Source of the DNA: a virus
Strand: one strand, 5' to 3'
IMG/VR virus record: IMGVR_UViG_3300044941_000207
Span: 1 to 22,304 of that record
Length of the DNA stretch: 22,304 bases
The notes under the pieces were generated by a model. That model saw only the letters and a program-made list of their open reading frames with translations, ran no database searches and was not told the origin of the DNA. Within the stretch, counting starts at the first letter, position 1. Every line of letters begins with the position of its first letter. Below, piece after piece: positions 15,343 to 22,259 of this stretch. A program made the translations under genes and the position numbers.

Positions 15343-15363
15343 CAGCGACGGCGCCCGCCGCTG
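15343..15363 (-). other. RNA hairpin in the leader of the decoration/capsid genes
   Basis: On the transcribed sense this 21-nt element forms an 8-bp stem (CAGCGGCG with CGTCGCTG, one G-U pair) and a 5-nt loop. It sits in the only long gap of the operon, between the protease/scaffold stop (15374) and the decoration gene start (15314). There is no following T tract, so it is not a standard intrinsic terminator. It may protect or mark a processed mRNA end for the highly expressed D and E genes. That role is inferred. Confidence 0.5.
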
Positions 15364-15373
15364 AGGTCTGGGG

Positions 15374-15772
15374 TCAGTTGACGGCCCGCCTGGCCTTCTC
15401 CGCCTCCGCGACGGCGCGTGCACGGGCGACGATCGGGCTTTCGGCAGACCTGCCCTGCGGGGCTGCACGCTCGGGCGTGACGGCGGTAGCCTCTGCGCGG
15501 TCCGCAAGCGCCGCCAGAACCTGCCTGCGCAGCGCATCGGCGCTCGTGCCCGCGCGCATGGCCGCAGCAACGTCGACGGTCACCCCGAGGCGTGCGGCCT
15601 GCGCCCCCACCTCCGCCAGCGCCGCGGCCTCGGCGCGCGACATGACCGGAAGCAGGGCGCCGCCCGAAGCTGCCGCATCGCCCGCGGTCGCGGGCGGCGC
15701 GCCAACCTCGTCTGGTTGACCGGTCGTAGTCGCCTCTTGCATCTCGACCTCGGTCGTCGTCTCGTCGTCCAT
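15374..15772 (-). CDS. Scaffold protein from an internal in-frame start (lambda Nu3-like)
   Basis: An ATG at 15772 inside the protease gene, in the same frame, has a strong AAGGAG Shine-Dalgarno with a 6-nt spacer. It would produce a separate 132-aa protein that is the C-terminal part of the protease product. The sequence starts MDDETTTEVEMQEATTTGQP, is acidic and disordered at first, then helical (SRAEAAALAEVGAQAARLG, LRRQVLAALADRAEA, ARARAVAEAEKARRA). This is the typical composition of a capsid scaffold. In lambda, Nu3 is nested in gene C in exactly this way, and gpC and gpNu3 act together in prohead assembly. Expression from this start is inferred. Confidence 0.75.
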   Translation of the reverse strand: MDDETTTEVEMQEATTTGQPDEVGAPPATAGDAAASGGALLPVMSRAEAAALAEVGAQAARLGVTVDVAAAMRAGTSADALRRQVLAALADRAEATAVTPERAAPQGRSAESPIVARARAVAEAEKARRAVN

Positions 15773-16825
15773 GGAAAGCTCCTTCCTCGTGATGGCGCCG
15801 CATTGCGCGGCGTGAAACGGCAGCGCACCAGCGCGCGCGCCGGTTGCGGGCTTGATGCCGTGAGCGGCCCCGGTCCGGGCTTCGCTTGCGAACTGCTCGA
15901 ACGCAGCGCGCAGGTCCGCCACCTCGTCCGCAAGCCCGGCTGCCACCGCATCCGCCCCGCGCAGGATTGCGGCCTCGGTAGCCAGAGCAGCGCTGCGCGA
16001 CAGCCGCGCGCCGCGACCCGCCTCGACTGTTGCGGCAAAGAGTTGCCGGACGGATTCAAGGTCGACCTGCCACTCGGCACGAACCGTATCGGGCAGCGGC
16101 TCGAACGGATTGCCGTCGACCTTGCGCGCACCGGCATGGATCAGCGTCACGGCATAGCCGCCATCCTCCAGTGCGCCCGACATGTCGACATGCATCGTCA
16201 CGACGCCGATGCTGCCGACCTCGCCGGTGCGCGGCAAAATGATCCGATTGGCCTGGCTCGCGATCGCATAGCCCGCCGACAACGCAGCCTCGGCAACAAA
16301 GGCGCGCACCGGCTTCAATGCCCGCGCTGCCCTGATCCGGTCGGCAAGGTCGAAGGCGCCCGCAACCTCGCCCCCATGGCTGTCGATCTCGAGCGCGATT
16401 CCGGTCACCGCAGGATCGGCCAGCGCCGCGTCGAGTTGCGCCGCCAGCCCCTCGTAGGACGTCTGCCCCGAGGACTCCCCGATCCAGGCGCCCCGGTGCA
16501 CGAGCGTGCCGGTCACCGGAATGACCGCAATTCCGTGGCGCAAGGCAAACAACCGACCGCCCTCGCTGTGCGCGGCCTCGCCGCCGAGAATCGAGGCTTG
16601 CGGGCGCCGCCCATGCGGGAAAGCAGCCACATCTGCCCGGCCCAGCACGGAGGACAGCCGCAATTCAGCAGGCTGCGGCGCACGTGCCATGCCCTCAGGA
16701 AGCCGAAGCTCGATCCGCCCGCCGACAACGCGCGCGCCAAGCCCCGCAAGGATCGCGGCGGCCTTGCCGGGTTCGATCAGCAGCGGGCGATTGAACATCC
16801 GCGCGGCAATATGGGGCATCAGCAT
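15374..16825 (-). CDS. S49-family prohead protease (lambda gpC-like) with C-terminal scaffold region
   Basis: The 483-aa protein belongs to the S49/SppA-ClpP type prohead proteases. The oxyanion segment EIDSHGGEVAGAF lies at 146-158. The catalytic serine is Ser183 in AALSAGYAIAS, and the general base is Lys235 in AGARKVDGNPFEP, as in SppA-type Ser-Lys enzymes. Residues 352-483 form the scaffold-like extension that is also read from an internal start. The protease would mature the prohead by removing scaffold and portal pieces. The ATG at 16825 has GGAGG with a 6-nt spacer; its start codon lies 2 nt past the portal stop. It is slightly longer than lambda gpC (439 aa). Confidence 0.93.
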   Translation of the reverse strand: MLMPHIAARMFNRPLLIEPGKAAAILAGLGARVVGGRIELRLPEGMARAPQPAELRLSSVLGRADVAAFPHGRRPQASILGGEAAHSEGGRLFALRHGIAVIPVTGTLVHRGAWIGESSGQTSYEGLAAQLDAALADPAVTGIALEIDSHGGEVAGAFDLADRIRAARALKPVRAFVAEAALSAGYAIASQANRIILPRTGEVGSIGVVTMHVDMSGALEDGGYAVTLIHAGARKVDGNPFEPLPDTVRAEWQVDLESVRQLFAATVEAGRGARLSRSAALATEAAILRGADAVAAGLADEVADLRAAFEQFASEARTGAAHGIKPATGARAGALPFHAAQCGAITRKELSMDDETTTEVEMQEATTTGQPDEVGAPPATAGDAAASGGALLPVMSRAEAAALAEVGAQAARLGVTVDVAAAMRAGTSADALRRQVLAALADRAEATAVTPERAAPQGRSAESPIVARARAVAEAEKARRAVN

Positions 16826-16826
16826 C

Positions 16827-18302
16827 TCAATCCTCCACGCCGCCGGTCGGCGACCGCTCGTCGTCGCTTTCAGCGGCGTCCTCGCCGCTTGCCTGCGCGG
16901 GCGCTTGCGCGGGCGATCCCGGCCGACGGAAATCAAGACCCAGCGCGCGCTCGCGCGCCCGCTCGGCCGCGATCTCGCGGTCGAGGATCTCCACGTCGTA
17001 CCCGCGCTCCGAGACGGCCTGTGTCCGGCTCTTCAGGCCCGCCTCGATCAGCGCAAGCTCGGCATGCACGTCCTTCAGCGGATCAACCCAATCCCAGCGG
17101 TCAGGCAACCACGAGCACGCCAAATACTCGCCGCGCCGGCGCTCGAAACCCGGCAGCGACAGCGCGCCGCTCAGCACAGCCACGTCCATCCAGCGAATCC
17201 AGACCGCCCGGCAGAACTGGTGGACCATCACGCTGTGCTGCCAGGCCGAGACGCGCCGTCGGAACTCCACCAGCCCCGCGCGGCTGTTGGCAAAGGAGGC
17301 CTTCGTCAGATCCTGTGCAAGGTAGGCATACGGAATCCCGAGCGCGGCCGAAATCTGCAAGAGCGTGCGGAACTGGAACGGCTCATAGGTCGCGCCGCTG
17401 TCGGCCGGGTCCGCGACCTTCACGTCCTCACCCGGCTCCAAGCGCACCACCTGCCCCGGCGCAACCTCGAACCCGTCATCCGACGGTTCGCCCAGCGGGT
17501 TTTCCTCGTCGGCCGGCGAGGTGATGAACATCGCGTACATCGCCGCGACCTTCTTCCGGTCAAGCTCGGCGTCGTCGTATTGGTCGAGCAGGAACAGCTT
17601 CACGATCGCCGGGGCGAACCGCGACACGCCGCGCAGCTGCCCCGCTTCAACGGGGTCGATCACGTGGATGACCTCGTCCGCCGGCACCCGCACCGTCTCT
17701 CCCGCAAGCCCGGGATCGGTGCTGTCCGCGGGGTGCCGCCGGTAGAAATGATAGGCGACACGCCGACCGATCGCGTCGAACTCTATCCCTTGCCGGATCG
17801 GCCCAGCCGTTCCGGGTCCGCTCATGTGCAGCGGAAGCATCTCAGACGGCAGCATCTGCAGCTGCAGCGGCACGGACAGCCCGTCGTCGGCGCGCCGCGG
17901 GCGGAACCGCACGAAAGCCTCGCCGGCAATGAAAACCTCGCGCGCGATGCGCCGTTGCAGGCCGTACAGGTCGGTCAACCCCTCGGCATCCGCCTCGTCG
18001 GTCCACGTCAACCAGAGCCGCTGGATCGCCTCCTTGCGCACGGCAGACCCGATGCTCGAGCTGGGCTTGATCCCGGCACCGACCGCATTGGAAGCCCAGC
18101 TTTCGACCGCATTCGCCGCATAGCCGTTGTTGCGCACCAGCCACCGCGCACGCGCGGTCATGTCGGGGCCAGCGGCCGCAATCAGCGTGTTCACATGCGC
18201 CCGCGTCGGCTGGAAGCCGCGCAGCCGGCGATTGCCTTGCGCACCGTCGAAGCCGCCGATCCACGCGCCAATGCGCCTGCGGAACCGCGAAAACGCGACC
18301 AT
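16827..18302 (-). CDS. Portal protein (lambda gpB family)
   Basis: The 491-aa protein forms the dodecameric DNA portal at one capsid vertex. Lambda-type portal features are clear: RARWLVRNNGYAANAVESWA followed by SNAVGAGIKPSS near the N-terminus, REVFIAGEAFVRFRPRR, VIHVIDPVEAGQLRGVSRFA, QISAALGIPYAYLAQDLT and KASFANSRAGLVEFRRR. The C-terminal 60 residues are charged and low-complexity (EDAAESDDERSPTGG), perhaps removed by the prohead protease. The ATG at 18302 overlaps the gpW-like stop as TGATG, so I prefer it to the GTG one codon upstream. The order gpW, portal, protease matches lambda. Confidence 0.95.
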   Translation of the reverse strand: MVAFSRFRRRIGAWIGGFDGAQGNRRLRGFQPTRAHVNTLIAAAGPDMTARARWLVRNNGYAANAVESWASNAVGAGIKPSSSIGSAVRKEAIQRLWLTWTDEADAEGLTDLYGLQRRIAREVFIAGEAFVRFRPRRADDGLSVPLQLQMLPSEMLPLHMSGPGTAGPIRQGIEFDAIGRRVAYHFYRRHPADSTDPGLAGETVRVPADEVIHVIDPVEAGQLRGVSRFAPAIVKLFLLDQYDDAELDRKKVAAMYAMFITSPADEENPLGEPSDDGFEVAPGQVVRLEPGEDVKVADPADSGATYEPFQFRTLLQISAALGIPYAYLAQDLTKASFANSRAGLVEFRRRVSAWQHSVMVHQFCRAVWIRWMDVAVLSGALSLPGFERRRGEYLACSWLPDRWDWVDPLKDVHAELALIEAGLKSRTQAVSERGYDVEILDREIAAERARERALGLDFRRPGSPAQAPAQASGEDAAESDDERSPTGGVED

Positions 18303-18517
18303 CACAGATCCTTCACGGCATGCGGCCGGAACACCCGGCGTCGCGGTCGTCCCGCCTCTGCTGCGGCGATACGGCGCTCAAGGTCCGCAATCGCGCGCGC
18401 CATATCCGCGTCCGAAGCATAGGTGACCGACTGCCCCAGGAACGTCGCCTGACGCACGCCACCAGCGCGCAGCGACCGCAGATGGGCCAACTGCGCCTGC
18501 ATTTCCTCGACAGTCAT
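18302..18517 (-). CDS. gpW-like head-tail joining protein
   Basis: The protein of 71 residues (lambda gpW is 68 aa) begins MTVEEMQAQLAHLRSLRAGG and has a short strand pair (VRQATFLGQSVTYAS) followed by a long helix (ADMARAIADLERRIAAAEAG) and a basic tail. This helix-beta hairpin-helix layout is that of gpW, which binds the portal after DNA packaging and allows tail attachment. The gene lies between the large terminase and the portal, as in lambda. Its ATG overlaps the terminase stop as ATGA, and its stop overlaps the portal start. Confidence 0.9.
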   Translation of the reverse strand: MTVEEMQAQLAHLRSLRAGGVRQATFLGQSVTYASDADMARAIADLERRIAAAEAGRPRRRVFRPHAVKDL

Positions 18518-20511
18518 GAAGCCATGTACCTCGGTGTATATACACGCCGACGCGGCGCGCGCAGCATCACGGTGCGCCCGGCGGGCGGATCAGGCGGCAC
18601 AGGCGCAAGCGGCGCGGCCGGAGTGTCCGCGCGGGGCGGCGACGCGCCCAGTTGCGCTTCAAGATCGGCCCACTTGCGCTCGTCCCAGCGGTCCAGGCCC
18701 ATGTGCCAGGCAGCGGCGCGGGCATAGACCCGGCAGTCGAGCGCCTCGTTGCGGTCCCGCGTCTTGCGCCATTCCAGCCTGGGAAAGCCCTGCCGCGTCC
18801 TGATTGTGACCAGCTGCTCGGCGGTCAGTTGCCGCAGCACCTCCGAATTGAGCTGCCTCGGAAAGTGGATGTAACCCTGCGGCCATGCCGCCCCGTCAGC
18901 CAGTTCCTCGTCCGTCGGTCGCGGCAGGCGCAGGAAGCGGTAGGTTTCCGACTTGAAGACCGCGACCGCCACCTTCCAGAGTTGCAGGCCCTTCCTGATC
19001 CTGCGCCCGCGCTCGCTGACCTCAACGTACGTCGGCCCGTCCACGGGCGAGGTGCGGTCGAACCCCGATACGCCCTTCACGGCCATCACCTGATGCCGCG
19101 TCTGCGCCCGCACCCAGCGATACACCGCATCCGTCGTCGCCCCGTCGCCGGTGTCGATCGCCAGCTTCGCCAGACCCATGCGTTGCCCGCTGGCATGCGG
19201 CCACGTGCGCGTCAGCAACTCGGACAGCGCCTGCCACGGCGCCGCAGTGCCCGGATCGCCGTGGATCATGACGACATCGACAAGCCACGAGCGGAGGTTT
19301 CGGCCGAACCCCCAGACATAGGCCTCGATCCGGTCGCGCTGCACGTCCACCCCGGCGGTCAGCACGAGGACGCCGTCAGGCACATGGCCCTGATCCCAGT
19401 TCTCGCGCCTCTCATAAAGCCGTTCCCAGTCGGGCGCCTCGCCTTGCTCCTGCCACGTGACGCCCTGCACCGTGTTTCGCAACGTCTTCAGCGCCGCGTC
19501 ATTGCCCTGCGCAGCCTCCCAGCCGCGGGCAATCTCCTCCCACGACAACCAGCCGAGCGGGGAATAGAGGCCCGAGATGTGAAAGCCCACCGTCCCCGAC
19601 GCCCGGGCTGCGGCGATCTGGTCGGCAGGCGCAGTCGCCTTCCAGTGCGCCCCGTTGGCCTCGTCCATCATCGCCGTCTTGTGGCGCTCCTCGATCGCCT
19701 CCTCGCAATGCTCGCAGATGTAGCGAACCGTCTCGGGCCGCCCCTTTTCCCAGCGAAGGCGCTCAAACTTCAACCATTGCAGACCGCCGCAATGCGGGCA
19801 CGGAACGAAGTACCGGCGCTGGTCGCTGGCCTCGAACTCCCGCTCGATCCGGCTCAGACCGCTAATCGTCGGGGTCGACACAAGAAACACCTTGGCCCGG
19901 TGACCGAAACTGATCGTCCGCGCCTCCGCCAGCGCGATCGGATCGCCCTCGCCATCGACGTCGCCCGGATAGGCGTCCACCTCGTCAAGGAAGACGTACC
20001 GGGCCGGCATCGACCGCAAGCCCACGGCGCTGTTCGCGCCGGTCAGCACGAACTGCCCGCCGGGAAACCGTTTCGCCAGAATCGTGTTGCCGCTGTCGCG
20101 CGACCGCGACGGAGCGACAAGCGCCCGCAGCACCGCGCTTTCCTCGATCAGCGGGTCGATCCGCTGCTGACTCAGCCGCTTGGCCAGATCGGTCGTGGGC
20201 TGCACCGCCAAGAACGGCCCCGGCGCCCGGTGCACGCAGAACCCGAGCCAGTTGTTGCCTGCCTCGGTCGCGCCGACCTGCGCAGCCTTCATGAACACAA
20301 CCCGCCGGGCCGGATGGCTGGGCGAAAGGGCGTCCATGATCGCCCGCATGTAAGGCGTCCGGGCGGTGCGATACGGCCCGGCTTCCGACGCCCCGCGAGA
20401 CGACAGGACGCGATGCCGGTCCGCCCATTCCGACACCGTCTGACGAGGGTCCGGCGCCAGCCCGGACAACCACGCCGCCCGCAACTCATGCGCCCCGTCG
20501 AAATCGAACAT
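18514..20511 (-). CDS. Terminase large subunit (lambda gpA family)
   Basis: The 665-aa protein is the ATP-driven packaging motor and nuclease. With the start at 20511, an adenine/Walker A-like motif lies at 74-86 (MKAAQVGATEAGN) and Walker B at 173-179 (VFLDEVD). Two CxxC pairs lie at 238/241 and 266/269 (CPHC, CEHC), a zinc site common in this family. The C-terminal nuclease domain shows Asp389 in GVDVQRDR, Asp453 in AIDTGDG, and Glu589/Asp592 in EALDCRVYA. The ATG at 20511 is preceded by GGTGG with a 5-nt spacer. A GTG at 20520 is possible but lacks a ribosome-binding site. Its length is close to lambda gpA (641 aa). Confidence 0.96.
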   Translation of the reverse strand: MFDFDGAHELRAAWLSGLAPDPRQTVSEWADRHRVLSSRGASEAGPYRTARTPYMRAIMDALSPSHPARRVVFMKAAQVGATEAGNNWLGFCVHRAPGPFLAVQPTTDLAKRLSQQRIDPLIEESAVLRALVAPSRSRDSGNTILAKRFPGGQFVLTGANSAVGLRSMPARYVFLDEVDAYPGDVDGEGDPIALAEARTISFGHRAKVFLVSTPTISGLSRIEREFEASDQRRYFVPCPHCGGLQWLKFERLRWEKGRPETVRYICEHCEEAIEERHKTAMMDEANGAHWKATAPADQIAAARASGTVGFHISGLYSPLGWLSWEEIARGWEAAQGNDAALKTLRNTVQGVTWQEQGEAPDWERLYERRENWDQGHVPDGVLVLTAGVDVQRDRIEAYVWGFGRNLRSWLVDVVMIHGDPGTAAPWQALSELLTRTWPHASGQRMGLAKLAIDTGDGATTDAVYRWVRAQTRHQVMAVKGVSGFDRTSPVDGPTYVEVSERGRRIRKGLQLWKVAVAVFKSETYRFLRLPRPTDEELADGAAWPQGYIHFPRQLNSEVLRQLTAEQLVTIRTRQGFPRLEWRKTRDRNEALDCRVYARAAAWHMGLDRWDERKWADLEAQLGASPPRADTPAAPLAPVPPDPPAGRTVMLRAPRRRVYTPRYMAS

Positions 20512-20546
20512 CGCTACCACCAGTCATTTGGACTGTGGCCAAACGC
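20512..20546 (-). other. Short intergenic gap with small stem-loop before the large terminase gene
   Basis: This 35-nt gap is one of only two clear gaps in the operon. On the sense strand it contains TTTGG and CCAAA (20543-20539 and 20531-20527) separated by 7 nt, a weak 5-bp stem. There is no T tract. It may only be a spacer; no function is claimed. Confidence 0.3.
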
Positions 20547-20843
20547 TCATCCGTCGATCCCCGACGGAACGAGGTGCCAGTCCTGACCGCTCGCGACAAT
20601 GCAGCTCTCGCCGTTCGCCCGAACCAGAACCAGCGTCCACGACCCGTCGGGCCCCACATAGACGACCATGATCGACGGGCTCGCCCCGTCGGTGACGCCA
20701 CGCGCGACCGGCGACTCCCCGAACCTGTGCCGCAACGCGCCGTCAATAGCGTCCGAACGGCCGCAGCCGATCCTCATGACTTGAGCCTCGACCGGCGCTG
20801 CAAGCGCGATCACGACCCCCGCCAGTCCGAAAACCAGCCTCAT
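20547..20843 (-). CDS. Small exported protein of unknown function inside the terminase gene pair
   Basis: The 98-aa protein has a clear Sec signal peptide: a short basic start (MR), a hydrophobic core (LVFGLAGVVIALA) and a likely AxA-type cleavage after PVEA at about residue 20. The mature part has two cysteines (in GCGRSD and SCIVASG) that could form a disulphide in the periplasm. It also contains a beta-rich segment (SIMVVYVGPDGSWTLVLVRA) and ends SGQDWHLVPSGIDG. The ATG at 20843 overlaps the small-terminase stop as ATGA. A secreted product between the two terminase genes is unlikely to take part in packaging. It may be a moron gene that modifies the host envelope. I do not recognise a named family. 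Confidence 0.8.
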   Translation of the reverse strand: MRLVFGLAGVVIALAAPVEAQVMRIGCGRSDAIDGALRHRFGESPVARGVTDGASPSIMVVYVGPDGSWTLVLVRANGESCIVASGQDWHLVPSGIDG

Positions 20844-21445
20844 CGCAGGTCAACCCCAATCTCGGCCAACTCGCCCAGATGTTCGCGCAGGTAGCGGTCC
20901 AGCACCTGCTCCATCCGGTGCGGGTCGACACCCAACTCCGCCGCCATGTTCGCTGCCACGCGCGGCGGCCAGCCGATCCAGGCGTCCCGCTCGCGTCGCG
21001 CCAGATCGAAGACCATGGCCGAGGCCCGCGCCCTATCGACCAGCTCGCCCTTGGCCTTGCCCAACCTGACCTTGGCCAGCTGCGCCTTGATGACCTCGTT
21101 CGCAAGCCGCGCCTGCAAGAACGAAACCTCACCGCCCGGCGCTTCGCCGGGTTCCGGATCGGCCCCGGCCTCGTGCAGGGTGTCCCGTACCGCCTCGAGC
21201 GCGGTCTGCGGTACCGGCTTCGTGCCCGCACGCGCCGACACTGCCTTGGCCAAGGCCGCCGTCGCCGTCGCCAGACCTCCACGCTTCTTCGCCGGATCGG
21301 TCGCACCGTCCCACTGCCGGTCCGCCTTCGCCGGGTCGATGGTCCCATCCGGCTCGGCCGTGATCCGCCCCGTCGAAAGCGCCTTGCGGACGGCCGATTC
21401 CGACACGCCCCGCCGGCGGGCGTATTCGCGCCGGGAAATGCCCAT
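20840..21445 (-). CDS. Terminase small subunit (Nu1-like)
   Basis: The 201-aa protein immediately precedes the packaging genes. Its N-terminus carries a helix-turn-helix (REYARRRGVSESAVRKALST, residues about 6-25), followed by the small strand GRITAEPDGTID, the layout of Nu1-type DNA-binding heads. A middle alanine-rich linker follows. The C-terminal half is helical (SFLQARLANEVIKAQLAKV, ELVDRARASAMVFDLARRER, then AELGVDPHRMEQVLDRYLRE) and is likely to drive oligomerisation and contact with the large subunit. It would recognise the cos or pac site. The ATG at 21445 lies 4 nt after the upstream stop. Lambda Nu1 is 181 aa. Confidence 0.88.
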   Translation of the reverse strand: MGISRREYARRRGVSESAVRKALSTGRITAEPDGTIDPAKADRQWDGATDPAKKRGGLATATAALAKAVSARAGTKPVPQTALEAVRDTLHEAGADPEPGEAPGGEVSFLQARLANEVIKAQLAKVRLGKAKGELVDRARASAMVFDLARRERDAWIGWPPRVAANMAAELGVDPHRMEQVLDRYLREHLGELAEIGVDLR

Positions 21446-21449
21446 GGCG

Positions 21450-22193
21450 TCAGTCCCCGATCGGCAAATTGAGCTGGGCCAGTGTCATCGTAACGTCGCC
21501 CTTGCGCACCCGGCGCTGCCGCAAGTCCGACCGATCCTGTGCGGCTTCGACTGCCGCCGCCGATGCGCCGTCGCCGGCCGGCAGCGCCCGGTAGCGGTCA
21601 TAGATGGCGGCGATGATCCTCCGGTTGTCCTGGCTCCGACCGGATTCCTCCCAGAGCCCGTCGAACCACGCGCGATAGAACTCCGCCACCGCGTCGTCCA
21701 CGTCGATGTCGAACTGCTCGGTCCGCAAGTTCTTGTTCAGGTTCATCGACGACCGGAACACCGCCCGCCGCCCCGGACCACCGTCGACGATGATCACCTT
21801 CGCATGCACCGACAGGCACCGGAACGCATCCACACCCAGAATCTCGATCAGCGGCCCCGCAAACTGCGGCGATTTCTCGAAGGTGGCCCGGTCAAGCAGA
21901 AACCGGATGTCCGTAATGCGCCCGTCCACGCGGATCGCGCGTGTCCGTTCGACATCGTAGATGCCGGTGGTCCAGGTCGAGACCCGGACCGCGGCAGGCC
22001 CGAGCTGATCGACCATGTGCTCAAGCGCGTCGATCGCCGAAAACTGCCCGGCCGTGACGCCCGTCATGCGCATGCCCGGCGGCAGCGGTCCAATCGTCTC
22101 GGCCGCGCACTCAAGGCGGCTGACGACCCGCGCCACAGTCTTCCCGAGGTAGCGCAGTGCCCGCGGCCGCTGGTTGGACCCATCGCCCTTCAT
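21450..22193 (-). CDS. Phospholipase D-like (single HKD motif) phosphodiesterase, probably a nuclease
   Basis: The 247-aa protein carries one complete PLD-superfamily motif: His130 and Lys132 in SVHAKVIIVDGG, Asp137 at the right distance (HxK-x4-D), and Asn151 in the following SSMNLN. Enzymes with one motif usually form dimers to build the active site and include nucleases such as the Nuc/BfiI type. The segment before it (RVDGRITDIRFLLDR) and the one after (RTEQFDIDVDDAVAEFYRAWFDGLWEES) fit the PLD fold. There is no signal peptide, so it should be cytoplasmic. It ends 4 nt before the small terminase start, so both are probably made together. I chose the ATG at 22193 because GAGGTG lies 6 nt upstream; an ATG at 22286 has no ribosome-binding site and would translate through a repeat array. 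Confidence 0.8.
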   Translation of the reverse strand: MKGDGSNQRPRALRYLGKTVARVVSRLECAAETIGPLPPGMRMTGVTAGQFSAIDALEHMVDQLGPAAVRVSTWTTGIYDVERTRAIRVDGRITDIRFLLDRATFEKSPQFAGPLIEILGVDAFRCLSVHAKVIIVDGGPGRRAVFRSSMNLNKNLRTEQFDIDVDDAVAEFYRAWFDGLWEESGRSQDNRRIIAAIYDRYRALPAGDGASAAAVEAAQDRSDLRQRRVRKGDVTMTLAQLNLPIGD

Positions 22194-22216
22194 GACGTGC
22201 ACCTCAGCCCGATCCT

Positions 22217-22259
22217 TGCGCACCTGCGCACCCGACCTGCGCACCCGACCTGCGCACCC
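22217..22259. repeat. Tandem 13-nt repeats with four TGCGCA palindromes upstream of the operon's first visible gene
   Basis: The plus strand holds two exact copies of TGCGCACCCGACC (22225-22237, 22238-22250) and a third partial copy (22251-22259). A further TGCGCACC stands just before them (22217). TGCGCA is its own reverse complement, giving four evenly placed palindromic cores spaced 8, 13 and 13 nt apart. The array is directly upstream of the PLD gene, two genes ahead of the terminase. It could be a protein-binding site or a simple slippage-derived repeat. Confidence 0.7.

Noticed and set aside
15343-15363. The hairpin before the decoration gene as an intrinsic terminator.
   Set aside because: There is no following T tract on the sense strand, and the essential genes downstream have no visible promoter of their own.
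19691-19800. The CxxC pairs in the large terminase as a novel zinc-finger insertion.
   Set aside because: CPHC/CEHC pairs are common in gpA-type large terminases, so this is an ordinary family feature.
22217-22259. The short tandem repeats as a possible CRISPR array.
   Set aside because: Units are only 13 nt, are contiguous without spacers, and no cas genes are nearby.
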